Below are positions 1 to 11,820 of a DNA stretch of 63,177 nt, one piece after another (the first letter of the stretch is position 1; every line of letters begins with the position of its first letter). The position numbers were made by a program, and so were the translations under genes. The DNA is from Ichthyophonus hoferi (lineage: Eukaryota > Opisthokonta > Ichthyosporea > Ichthyophonida > Ichthyophonidae). The notes beneath the pieces are model-generated. The model had not been told where the DNA came from, searched no databases, and saw only the letters and a program-made list of their open reading frames with translations. Where the stretch lies: the NCBI GenBank assembly GCA_002751075.1, contig NAOQ01000138.1, positions 68,618 through 131,794 on the forward strand. Direction: 5' to 3'.

Positions 1-554
1 TTTTTTTTGTGGTAATTGATACAGCTATAAAGAATATGGTTTTGGATGATACTGTGATACATCATTGCAATCCAATTCTTTTGAAGTCTCTGGTTTAATC
101 ATAGAGGTCTCAAAATGCCATTTTCTATTTATTATCAATGTTAAGTTCTATGCCCTTTAGCAATCAAAACCAGCCGCTATTTTAATAAAATGTCAACTAC
201 CAAAATACCAGTGTCTCCAATAAAATCAAAAATCCAAATTTTCATACAAATTTGTCATTAATGACTAAGGCTCCGAAACATGTGCAACTCAATACAAATT
301 GAGAGGGACTTCAGCTGGAATTTATTGAAATATTACTTTTTAAATTACTCGAATGTAAAATATTAATACTATTATTGTCTACTATAAGTTAAATTGAGAC
401 CAATATACGTATATATTGTACAACAATAGCCTCTATTAAATATTAGACATTATACAATTGTTATTCTAATACTGGATGAATGCCTATAGGTTTGAAATAA
501 ATATTAAATTATGCCTGCAACTTAGAAATACGTCGAAGTATCTTGTATTACCAA
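1..554. other. 3' flank of the Kazal gene, no gene seen
   Basis: This AT-rich stretch lies downstream of the minus-strand Kazal gene. I see no open frame or conserved motif. On the minus strand an AATAAA hexamer (plus-strand tttatt at 321-326) lies about 230 bases past the stop and could be its poly(A) signal. Confidence 0.5.
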
Positions 555-2257
555 TTAAGCTGGAGGTTCGTTGGGAGCAGGTTGGACAAGGGAGGGCTTG
601 ATGTCGTTCATGATCTGGCCAAAGGCTTTCCCTAGAACTTTGGCTGCACTCACCACTCTTACATCATTGACTGGAATGTTGGAGTTATGGCCAAAATTTA
701 TTAGTTGTTTCGACAACTTTTTAAGATCTTCCATGGCAACGGCAGGACGAACAGTGTTTTCAGTTTCAGTACCAAGGTGATCAGTACCTGTCCCAACCAT
801 ATTTTCCTCTGCGCCATCAACAGGATTCTCGTTTGGAGCCTCATGGTCTACACTATCTTCTTCTGTATTGTCCTCGATTGGGTTTACATCATTATTATCT
901 GTATCCACAGCAGGGTCATGGCGGTCCCCATCATGATCTATCTCATAGGCAGTATCGTTATCTATTTGTTCTTCCAATGGGTTTGCATTATTATTATCTG
1001 TATCTACAGCAGGTTCATGGTGGTCCCCATCATGATCTACTTCATGGGCAGTATCATTATCTATTTGTTCTTCCAGTTCAGTGTCTGGAGGATAATCCTG
1101 ATCATGGTCATGATCCATTGGAATATCTTCTACGGCTGTGTCCGGTTCGGTATCAGGTTCTACAGGATCATTTTCTAACTCAACAACGGGGTCGATAGCC
1201 GTATCCTCTTCCTTCATCTGGGTATTCACAATGGGACCATCTTGAGGGAGGATTGCAGGATGGACTGGGGGGTTGGTGACATTATCAGGTATGAGTGGAA
1301 TATTTGACCGTATTTCATCACTCATTTGCTTAAATACATTTCCTAGTGTCTTAGCCATGTCTACAAATTGCATCTGTTCGTTTGTCACATCAGCGCCTTC
1401 AGCAAAGTGGCTCAGCAAGGAGACCACTTTATCAAGGCTAGTTAAGGTGATTGGAACTGGTGTGGGTTTGGTAGGAAGATTTGTAGGAATGCACATGCCC
1501 TTGCTACTCGGAGATACTACATGGCAATCATTGATACAACTAATCATGTTCCAGTTTTTATCTAGTTTACATCCCGCCTTAATACACTGATTAGTAGCGC
1601 CTCCACACGTCCAATGTTCATCTTTACCTCCCAGTTGACGAGCACAGTCTTTTTCTGTGCTACAAGCAATGTAGCGGGGTTTTGGGTAAGAGAACGTGCA
1701 CGTACCCCCTTTGGCAAGAACAAGGTCTTTGTTGAGGCATGAGGCAATCTCAAAATAACATCTTGATGGGAAACAAATAATTAGTGTCTGAATACGCTGT
1801 CTGTATGTGGAAAAATTATCTCAACAAGATGTATTTTGGATTAAAATGGGTAAATGGACGTTGATCTGAGCCTCGAGAATTTTTTTAAAAAAACAGAACA
1901 TATTACTAATTGAAAATAATGATATGACTTGATGTGTATAAATATTAAGTATTTATGATAGGCTTAAAGACGATTTAACAACAGCGTAAGGAAGAGTATA
2001 TGCATCGACTAAGGAACCAAAACATTGTGTTTAAACAAATAATTATACATGTGTGTTCAGAAAGGTCACACTTACTTGTTTATATACGACTTGCCGTTGG
2101 TGTCGCAAACTTTATCATTGCCCAAAGTTCTACAATCCTTGCCACAGGTATCGAGAGTGGTAGACCTCTGGTTAATTTGAGGAACATCAACATCAGCGAA
2201 GGACGCGTGGTCAAAGAGAATAGAAGAAAAAATAAAGAAAAGAGAATAGAAAATCAT
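555..2257 (-). CDS. Secreted Kazal-domain protein with acidic Asp/His-rich repeats
   Basis: Two exons, 2076-2257 and 555-1761, joined in phase 2, give a 462-residue protein. The start at 2257 is chosen because a signal peptide begins there (MIFYSLFFIFSS, ending near ASFA). Residues 38-82 form an agrin/follistatin-type Kazal domain: cysteines 38, 42, 51, 62, 69 and 82, with VCDTNGKSYINKC as the hallmark. The intron splits this domain. A second Cys-rich stretch follows (to about residue 150), then a helical segment (about 168-224), an Asp/Glu/His-rich region holding a 33-residue tandem repeat, and a C-terminal segment (406-462) that resembles the first helical one. Kazal domains usually inhibit serine proteases or act as extracellular modules. 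The acidic tail suggests cation binding in the matrix, which is inference. The gene lies head-to-head with the sphingomyelinase-like gene. I recognise no full-length relative. Confidence 0.82.
879..1076 (-). repeat. Two 99-bp tandem coding repeats (33 residues each)
   Basis: Two adjacent in-frame units each begin LEEQIDNDTA and continue through DHDGD and AVDTDNN to NP. A third, degraded unit begins IEDNTEEDSVDHE. The units differ at only a few residues, so the duplication is recent or kept uniform. They make up the acidic centre of the Kazal protein. Confidence 0.9.
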
Positions 2258-3807
2258 GTTATGGTGGTAAAAATCCTCTGTGAGATAATACTTTTTAGTT
2301 AAGGAAGTGCAGGAGCTTGTCACTTGTAAGCATGAATAGATAGATGTGACATGGGTATTATATAGTTGAATGATAATCTAAAGCCCATATATGGACATTG
2401 TACCATATAATTCAACCAATGTAGTACGTTCGGGTTGTTATTGATCTTGGATTCTGTATATAGAATAGGACATATTCAGTGGTTAATCAGTGATGAAAAT
2501 CTATACCTTAGATGCGATTGGTAGGACGGATAGATACATTTTAACATAATAAATTTGTTGTTCAAATTGTTAGATATCTCAAACTAACATCGGTAATATA
2601 TTGGTCTCACAATACAGCATAATATGGTATTTTCCTTTCTTTTTATTATTATAGTTTAATAAGATATATATATTTTTTCAGTTACTAAGAAGCCCCATGC
2701 TACATATTATTGAAGATTATTATGGCTCAATTCACAGAGGATAGATAGATACGTGCAAAAAAGGTTTCATCTATAGCTCCGACTCAGGTACTGGATGAAT
2801 TATGGAAGTTCACAACCTACATTCCCCATTATTTTAATTTATAAAGTGATACATCTAAAATAGTATTATACACTACTGTATATAACACTGGAATACCATT
2901 TATTTTGAATATACTCTCAATATTTGCCCCTGTATGACCAAATTAATTCAGGGGTCAAATCTATGGGAATGTTCAGCTAGTAAGAGCAGCCAATAGCATG
3001 ACGGAATAAACTTTTTTATTTAAAAAACTGATTAGTAAATGAGATGTAGGTCGATATGCCACTACTTACATACTGTAACAGTGGGCTATTGTAGTAATTG
3101 ACTTATGTATTATATGTGCAACAAAAATGTTAATGTAATTATGTTTACTTTGATCGTAATCCTTGTTCACTATAGGCATGTGATATGATTAATCTACTGT
3201 AGTGCAAGAGGTGATCTAGGCGTATTTTGGAGAATAACAATTTAAAATTAACCTTTTAAATCAGTTTCTGTACACAGAGATAACAATATCTAGATAATGT
3301 ATATCGTATTTAATACAATAGAACTAATTTTCCAATTATAGTAGTGCTATATAGCAGGTCAAAAGCATGATATGAACATAAACTTGTGCTCAAATTTCAA
3401 CTAATTAATTATTTTACAACACTGTATGAGCTATATGATTGGTTTAAATTAGTGACGATAATTGATACGTGTGCTTCATTTTAGAGTCTCCGATGGTTGG
3501 CTTGGTGCGGTTGAGGATGTCGTTAAAAAACATATTAAATACCATAATTGGTAAATAACGGGAGTAATTATGAGCCAATAGATTAATTTATAAGCTTTAA
3601 TTGCATTGGATTACATAAACACAGCCAATTAAAATCCACTTAATTATAAGATGGGAAATTTAACATTCCGATTAATTCGTTTAGCCAATAGGAAGTCAGC
3701 AAAAAACAATCAAAATCTAATCAATGATTGGTCTTTTTATCAATCTACTCTCTTAAATCGAGCAGTCAATCCATTGGGATCAACTACTACTACTAACCTT
3801 ATCCAAT
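2258..3807. promoter_or_regulatory. Divergent intergenic region with a CCAAT cluster
   Basis: This 1.55-kb gap separates two head-to-head genes for secreted proteins and must hold both promoters. About ten CCAAT/ATTGG motifs fall between 3438 and 3804, just upstream of the sphingomyelinase start; two more (about 2418 and 2513) are near the Kazal start. CCAAT is the core bound by NF-Y in animals. Regulation through it here is inference. No clear TATA box was identified and no other gene is visible. Confidence 0.4.
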
Positions 3808-6800
3808 ATGGCCTATGGTAATATATTTTTATTAGTATTTTCACTCTTTTTTCCTGTCATTCTAAGTGAAAAGATAGTCTATACTTGTCCTACTGAATAT
3901 ATTAAATTCAAAAACGTTCATTTTACAGAAGATAATACACCAACGCCTACTTGTCCAACCATGTCAACTGACTCTCAAACACTACCAGGTAAAACTTCTT
4001 TGACTCTGCTATGAGGATGCTGAGTTGTGTGTGTTATGTTATAAGGACGGAGTTTTTTCTTTTATAGTCGTGTCTTTATATTAAACCGTTAACAATGATA
4101 AGGGCACATGCAAGGTAGCAGATTATAGTGTAAAAAAAACTAGAAGCTCCATCTCACCTACACAGTGGTTAATTTATACCATTCTAGACAACATGGTGTT
4201 GTGAGAATGAATCCAGAACTCTGTGCCTGTGTATATATGTTCATGAATTTTGACATAAATGACATGAAGCATTTCCCTCTTTTTCCTGGAATAGTCTCTG
4301 TAAGGCAACTAAGATTACGCATTCTCTTACACACATTGACCGCAAAAAAACTAAACCGAAAGGTGTATGTCCTTATATACATACCAGTTATACCTATTGA
4401 TTGTGTTTTTGTTTCATGTTTCTCTGTATATGTAGAGGGTGGATTTTGGCACGTTTATGTATTAATATTAATCCATAGTATATATATATATATATATATG
4501 AACCTGAAGGGACATGCATACCTGTCCGCTAGGGTACAGTCCAATTCTCTATGTGTACTTTACTACTGTGAACCAACAATTACTCCATCCCCCACACATA
4601 GCAGCCGGTAAGGAGTTGAAGATACTCACATATAATATGTTTATACGTCCTCCTCTTATCCGTTCCAATGGCAACGATTACAAGGATGAAAGGCTGGAGT
4701 TGATCCAGAAAGAGATAGGAACATATGATATATTGTGCCTTCAGGTGATTACTTGGAGTTGGGTTTATAACCAAGGATAAAGAGCACATATACTCCAAAA
4801 GTTTATGTTTTTTATGTTTTACATTATATATTGCATGCATTCATGCAGTTATCTAGCAGGGTAAGTCCTTTATCAAAGGAGATAGAAATATGGAAGAAAG
4901 AAAAATGAATAGGCTAGTATCTATGTATGACTGAGAGAAAGGTGATATTATGTATACTTTTATATTGCTATATATCTATAATAGGGTTTGTGATAATTAT
5001 ATATGTTTAGACATGATCAGGGACACCAGGCGCTCACATATATATTTATAGACCATCTTACATACAAGTCAAAATCATCTAAAACCAGTGATATTAAATG
5101 AATTAGATAAAGACAGAGAGATAACTATATATAGATATATTATAAAGACTAACAAGGTGCCTACAGGAACTATTTCATTTTATGAGCTCTCGTCGCACCA
5201 ATTTTGTGAAACAAGCAATGGAGCAAGGGTTTGTAGCAGAGGGTAGGTGATATAACGCGCATTATTACTATTAGTAGTATTATTATTATTACTATTGCTA
5301 TTACTATTACTATTATTATTGCCATTTTGATTTGTATTATTACACCTATTATGACTGTTATTGTTGTCATTTATTTTATCTTTGCTACTATTATCACTAT
5401 TATTAGAACCATTACTATATTTAGGCTCTTTATCCATATGTAGATGTATAATTTGCCACAAGATTGGCCTAATTTTCCATTGGTCCAGAGTTGTGTGACG
5501 TATAATGATTGTCACGCACATACATTAATATGTACATTGAGATAAATTATATTATATTATTTTTTATTATTTTTTATTGCATTGTATTGTGTTGTGCTGC
5601 ATTGTACTCTATGGTATTGTATTATCTTGTATAAAATTATAGTGTATGATGTTATATTGTATTATTATTATATTATATTTTATTGTATTTTATTATCTTG
5701 GATTATAAAAAATTGGATTGAATTGGATTGTATTGTACTGTAATATAGTGTCTTGTCTTGCATTCTATTATGTTATTTTTCTTTGTTATTTTTTTTTTGT
5801 TTTATACTTTAATGTAATGTGTTTTAATCTAATCAATATGATATAATATCATCTACAAAATATCACCTGATATAGTACAAGCAAACAAATAAATAAATTG
5901 ACATATACTTATATACATATATTTATATATCTATATTTTACCTAACCGAATAACACATTCAACCCTCCTCTCACCCTTCTCCCACCCGCCTAGCCAATTT
6001 GGCCAGCGATTTATCCTTCTTTACTCCACGTATCATTGATGGTGGGGTCTCTATCATTAGTAAATTAAATCATCTTATGATAGATCAGATAATATATTCC
6101 ACTGCCAACTGGAAATCGGCCGACATACTAGCACACAAGGGTATAGTACCAATCATATGAACCTGTTATATTTATATATTTACATTTATATACATACACA
6201 CATATATATATATATATTATATTATTTTTATTTTATTTTTATTTTATATTACTTTCTCTCCCAACCGCCAACTACACCTAACCTAACTCATAGTACATCC
6301 TTCTTGATCAGTTAGCTTTATTTTATATTAATGTTTTATTTTCAGTTTATATTTGATGTCTTTGTTTTTGTTGGTTTCTGTGTAGAAAGGGTAATACCGT
6401 ATAATAATGTATGTATGTAAAGTGTGGCCTTTATGACTTTGGCATATAATAATCAAATATAGAATGCGTGCAATGGTATGGGAGCATGATGTAAACATAT
6501 AGGGTGTATGTATGCAAATTGATTGGTCGTACTGTAAGCATTTGTTAGTACCATTGGTGCAGGATTTGAGGGTATAACAAAGTAAGATATTTCGATTGTA
6601 TATGTTCATGTGTAATTATGCTGACATCCAATATATCATTGTAGTGTGCACTTATCTGTAAAGTAAACATGTTTATAAGCAAGTATATGTAAGTGGAAGT
6701 ATACTTATATATGCATACATACATCCATACGTACATACATACATACGTGCATACATACATACATACATACATACATACACACATACATACATACATACAT

Positions 6801-9800
6801 ACATACATGCGTACACTCATAGGGGTTTTATATGCCCGAGTACAAATCGACAGCCAACGCCATCTGCATATATTTAGTACCCATATGCAGGCAGGAGGTG
6901 AAAACTGTGCAAATATCAGAATCACTCAGACCACTGAAATGACCGCATTTATCGAGAAGGTAGGTGATTGGTTCACAGTTTTTATTTGCCTATTTGTCTT
7001 TCTTTGTTTGGTTTCTATTACCTTTCCTATTACCGTTAAACTGCGTGAGAATGGTATGGTATTGTTGGTTAATAGTTAATACATAAGTGTACATACCCGA
7101 TTGTAATTAACTACACCAATCAAATCAACGTCTACACAATCTATCCTATGTATCTATAGTTCGAGTAAGACATATATACCATGAACAGGACTACACCGTT
7201 AATGCACTACGTTTAAGGTTATAATATAATAGCATATTTCAAACATATTTGTTTAAATCAATTTTAACTATTGGTTACTAGTCACCATTTTTAGCCAATT
7301 ATCAACGGTTTATCTAAATGATCGATGATAAATCATGTGTGTATTTTTGTAAGAAAGCATAATTTGGAATTTTTATTTGCGTTTTAAGAGCATAATTTAC
7401 TAATTTATTTATGTTTTAAAACTTCCGGCCGCGAAAAGCAAGATTCAAAATTACTTAATATAGAAACCTTTTAATAAGGATGGGAATCTGTCTGGCAAGA
7501 CGGATGACCATATAACGGACTCTGATATATGAATGACAGTATATTACTATGTATGATAGTATAATCATATGTATAATAGTATTATATATAAATAATGTGG
7601 ATGTTAGGATGAAGTATCACATTGATCTGACATTAATCGAATGGTATTACTGTTTTCAATGAATAGAATATATAATAATTGAGTGTTAGAACTCTAGGTC
7701 CTTTTCAATTTAATGTGATATAATTGAGCCGCATTGTCGTCATCGTTGCCCAATCGCAAGTGGTATATATATAGTACGTAATCATAGCATAGATCATTAA
7801 AACTAAATCACATATCTGAACATATTGTTTTTATAAATTAAACGTGAAAGCATTTCTTTTGTAGTGACTCTTTAACTAATTACCTCATTAATGTAACTGC
7901 TTACATACTATGTGTGGACAAATCAATTTACCGGGTTGGAGACAATGCAAATAACTAGTATTGTAGAGAGAAGTGCAAACCAATCACACATCACATAGAT
8001 TAATCATTCCGATAAAGACTGATTGTCGATGTTACCTTTCCAGAGCCGATAGTTACAACTCTATTCCTCATAGAGCCAACCATACTGGTAGAGTAGGATA
8101 GTACGACTATAACACAGTAATCCTGACTATCACCCTTGTAAGCTATATACACTAACCACTCCAACGTCTTGTCTCCTCTCTCCTTACTCTCCTCTCTTCT
8201 TTTTCTTAATGTTTTATTCTTCTTTACCTTCTTCTTTTTTATTCTATTCTATTCGATTTTCACTTCTATATCCCTTAATTATTTTTCTGTGTTATGTTCA
8301 ATTCAATTCTTTCTATCTCCCTCTCCCTCTCTTCTTTACGATCCCCAGTGCACTCAAAATGACGGACATCCTGCTGTATTAACCGGTGACATGAACATTG
8401 ATGGTAAAGAGGGCACCTCAGATGGGACTGATGGTGAAGAGTACTTAAATTTCATGGGAATTTTAACGCAAGGGGGTACCTATGCATGGCGTGATCTATT
8501 AAAAGAGGCAGCTGGGGGGATCCATCCCAATACCGGTGGATCATGGTGGACGTTAAATAGGGGAATGAGGCCTGAGAATTCCGAGACCGACCAAAGTAGA
8601 TTGGATTATATACTGTTAAGAGAGGGTACAGTGTGGAATGTGAGGTATGCTGTGCTTTTGATCTCCTGCTTTTTATTTATACCAAAATATATTTATTATT
8701 GTATGATCTCTTTGTTTTACCCTACAGCACAAGGCAGAACGTATGCGGTTTTGATAATCTTAATAAGATTATTACCCAGGCGTTATTTCATAACTAAACA
8801 GTTTTATTTAGTACTGATTTTTTAAATAGTCATGTTATTGTATTATGTGGTGTTGTGCTGAGTTGCGTTGCATTGTATTATACTCTATTATATTGTATAT
8901 ATACTATATTTTTTTTTATTGTGAGTTCTAGAGTATGTATTATTTTACCTTGATTCCGCCATTATGTCTGTTTTCATGGTACTTCCTTACATTTTTTAAA
9001 TTTTTTTCTACCCTCTCGTGCAATCGGTGTCATGACGCTGTAGGTTTAAGCATCAATGTACCTATTTTTATTGGTCATACTTTTCTAATCCGAACATGTT
9101 ATTACAATTTTACTAATAGATTTTAAGTACACAAGCCATTAATTTGTGAGAAATTACTTGAAGGTAGCTTTATGACTGTGTGTTACATTCTAACCAACCA
9201 ATCAAAACATAATTTTAAAATATTCTCTTGTGTAATATAGCATCCACAATTACCTTTTGTAACTATACTGTGAATGACTTGTTATTTAAACCACTAGGAT
9301 GGATATGTATTTATATTGATTGATAATTTTAAAATCATGTGTAATACTTTACAATGATTCCTTATTTATTTATTTGTTTGTATTAGCATATAAAATATAT
9401 TATATTTATTTATTACTTGCTGGTAATTACGATCAAATATGATTTAGTCACATATACGATAATGGAGAGATTATCTATCAACCTACGTAGTAATGATTTA
9501 GATGGAGACTAATTCACGTATAACATTAAATTGGGTATACGGTTTTATCCGAATTCAGTCTCTACGCATCACATGTGTTTAGAATGGTATAAATTAACCA
9601 CTGTGTGATTGAGACGGGGCTTTTAGTTTTGTTTACACTACAATCCACTACCCGACTTGCGCCATTTTCAGGGTAGCGGCTTAGCATAAGGACCGAGTAT
9701 ATTATGTTTACTTTATATTTTGCCGTTTCAGCCGTAGTTATATAGCTATGCAGTGGTGTTCAATAAAGTCTTCGAGTTAAAACCTTAAGCCTAGGAAGAT

Positions 9801-10268
9801 CTCGGTATTACATATACAACTACTCCTTTTGTACCATTAATAATAGTATGGACAAGATAAGGATATAATCGTTAGTGCTTTTTAAAAATCAATTAAAATA
9901 ACAGGGATATAACGTAATTAATCGTTAATTATTAAAAAAAATTCTCACCAATCTTTGATATTATAAACAAATGAAGGCGAGACTAGACTAATTTTGAAAA
10001 TATATTTAAATTTCACCATGATCATGTGGTGACATTGATCGTTTAGTCCTAGTTACGGTATACGTGGCTTCACTGTACTACGTCATCATGAATGGGACAT
10101 GGTGTGACAGACATGCGGATGCATGTATATATGATCAGCCAGCTGACCTTTACCCTATCACACAGGGTGGTATCATGTGATCTCCGACCATTCGAGACCG
10201 ACGAGTCCCTGCCCTTTGCTCACTTGTCAGACCATTGTGCAGTGGAAGCCGTACTAGCCTATGACTAA
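3808..10268 (+). CDS. Secreted neutral sphingomyelinase-like phosphodiesterase (EEP fold)
   Basis: Seven exons (3808-3988, 4602-4744, 5167-5242, 5994-6140, 6823-6959, 8349-8644, 10166-10268) splice to 360 residues with intact phase throughout. An N-terminal signal peptide (MAYGNIFLLVFSLFFPVILS) indicates export. The rest is an endonuclease/exonuclease/phosphatase domain with the expected metal and catalytic positions: N72 in TYNMF, E109 in LQELFHFMS, H203 in FSTHMQAG, D242 and N244 in GDMNIDG, D314 in RLDYIL, and D349-H350 in LSDHCAVEA. The FHFMS and STHMQ signatures favour the bacterial-type/SMPD3 sphingomyelinase branch over DNase I, so the likely reaction is sphingomyelin to ceramide plus phosphocholine. 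The substrate is inferred and another phosphodiesterase remains possible. Exon 2 has a tandem NAGNAG acceptor (4602 or 4605), which would add or drop one alanine. The introns hold microsatellites and a dispersed repeat. Confidence 0.82.
4100..4225 (+). repeat. Dispersed repeat, copy 1 (intron 1 of the sphingomyelinase gene)
   Basis: This copy shares a diverged core with 9531-9720 (opposite strand) and 15415-15595. Shared blocks include AGAAGCTCC, CACAGTGGTTAATTTATACC and the following ATTCTA. It has no coding capacity and no clear terminal inverted repeats. It may be an old SINE or MITE-like element. Confidence 0.6.
5262..5770. repeat. ATT-type and TATTG-type simple repeats in intron 3
   Basis: Low-complexity ATT/ACT triplets (5262-5415) are followed, after a short non-repetitive stretch, by degenerate TATTG/TATTAT pentamers (about 5550-5770). 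On the minus strand the triplets read as an Asn/Ser-rich open frame, but this lies wholly inside an intron of the sphingomyelinase gene. Confidence 0.75.
6711..6818. repeat. (CATA)n microsatellite before exon 5
   Basis: Imperfect ACAT tetranucleotides run almost to the 3' splice site of exon 5 (ag at 6821-6822) of the sphingomyelinase gene. They replace the usual pyrimidine tract there. Confidence 0.9.
9531..9720 (-). repeat. Dispersed repeat, copy 2 (last intron of the sphingomyelinase gene)
   Basis: Read on the minus strand, this copy has AGTGTAAACAAAACT, AAAGCCCCGTCTCAA, CACAGTGGTTAATTTATACC and GAGACTGAATTC. It matches copies at 4100-4225 and 15415-15595 and is the longest along with the third. 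There is no coding frame. Confidence 0.65.
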
Positions 10269-11820
10269 ACCCATGCACGTACATAGATACATATATATAT
10301 ATGTATATATATATATACACACATATATATGCATACACATTTATATTAAATGTAGGTGTATTAAGGCTGTATCTGATACACCAACACACATGTACATCTT
10401 AGATCAAATTGGTTACAGTTCCAATTCCTGTAATGCTGATAAGTAATTAATCAGTCTGTATACGACATGTTATATCTTAATGAGTAAAAGGTCTCCATCT
10501 GCGACAGGACAGGGAACGAAGAAATATTTTTTATTTTTTATTTTTTATTCTTTGTTTGCTATGGTCTACTGTCGCCCAACATGTATAAAATAAAGAACTA
10601 AAATATAGTAGGAAGTACATCTATCGGGTTATTATTGGCTACATTAATCCTATTAATCGTATTGTTGGTAATTACAGTATTAATATCGTGTTATTTTTGA
10701 CTACATTAATCTTATTACTAGTATTATTGGTAATCATAGCATTAAGATCGTGTTATTATTGGCTGCATAAATATTATTACTAATACTATTCTTAGTAACA
10801 GCGCATTATAATAAAATTCAATAGGATAGTAGCAATATTATTAAAGCCGCCTTTCAATTGATTGCCTGTAGGTCCTTTCTACCATTAAAAATATATCAAA
10901 TATAATACCTTACATTTATATTAGATCTTTTTACACACCGCTGTAGCCAGGTGAAAGCTATAAACCACAAATTTTATCTTTGTTTTTTCATAATTACTTG
11001 ATTTTCAAATATTTTTTCCAATACCTTTCCTCTGACCATATATAGGTCACCATGTAAACACATGATTGGACGAAGAAAATCATAATATAAGAATCATTGG
11101 ATACTATATACTATATTATATGTTTTGATGAAGATAAATAGGCCAATGCCTAGCTAAAAATAGTGTACGCCTATAATAGCGTTATGTTATAGCTGCAATA
11201 GCTGTATTGTACATTACATTAGAATATACATCGTATATGTATATGTATGAACCGTATCATAACATACTACATTGCATCATATCATATAACATACTATATC
11301 ATAGCATAATATACTATATTATACTAGACCATTCCATACCATACTATATTATACTATATCGTTTTATATCATAATATACTCCATCATACTATGACATACT
11401 ATATCATACCTATCATACTATATCACATCAAAATTTATTATATCATACACTGTCATTGTAATACAATCCATTTATCGGTTAAAGTTATACCAAAATGTAT
11501 TAGGCATGCAAATGCACTATACTATTTATAACTGTATCATAATATCTATACATACATATACTATAAGATATATATATATATATATATATATATTACTAAA
11601 AATACATGCATAAAAGCATGCATATAGTCAAGGCTACATAACTACACACATACATATATATATATATGCAACATATTTAGACATTAGACATTAGCAAAAT
11701 ACAAGAGAAAGAGTGTGGAGAAAGTATAGTATCTAATATATAAATATAATCTATATGTAAATATGTATACAATTACCTAACAATCGCCAAAAACTAATAT
11801 ATATGTTATAAAGTAATTAA
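10269..11820. other. Convergent intergenic region with simple repeats
   Basis: The sphingomyelinase-like gene and MED9 end toward each other here. An AATAAA at 10589-10594 may be the poly(A) signal of the former. Degenerate CATACTATAT pentamer-like repeats occupy about 11220-11470 and a (TA)n tract lies near 11571-11592. The ATTGTTGGTAATTACAG-like text near 10620-10800 occurs as three weak direct repeats. No gene was recognised. Confidence 0.5.

Noticed and set aside
705-1198. Two plus-strand frames of 121 and 157 codons
   Set aside because: They are antisense shadows of the acidic Kazal protein, and their apparent repeats mirror its 99-bp repeats.
5180-5521. Asn/Ser-rich open frame on the minus strand
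   Set aside because: It is an (ATT)n-type repeat inside intron 3 of the sphingomyelinase-like gene, antisense to it.
6545-7079. His/Thr-rich and Met/Tyr/Val/Cys-rich frames over a CATA repeat
   Set aside because: They are translations of a tetranucleotide microsatellite. Only the 6823-6959 part is real exon.
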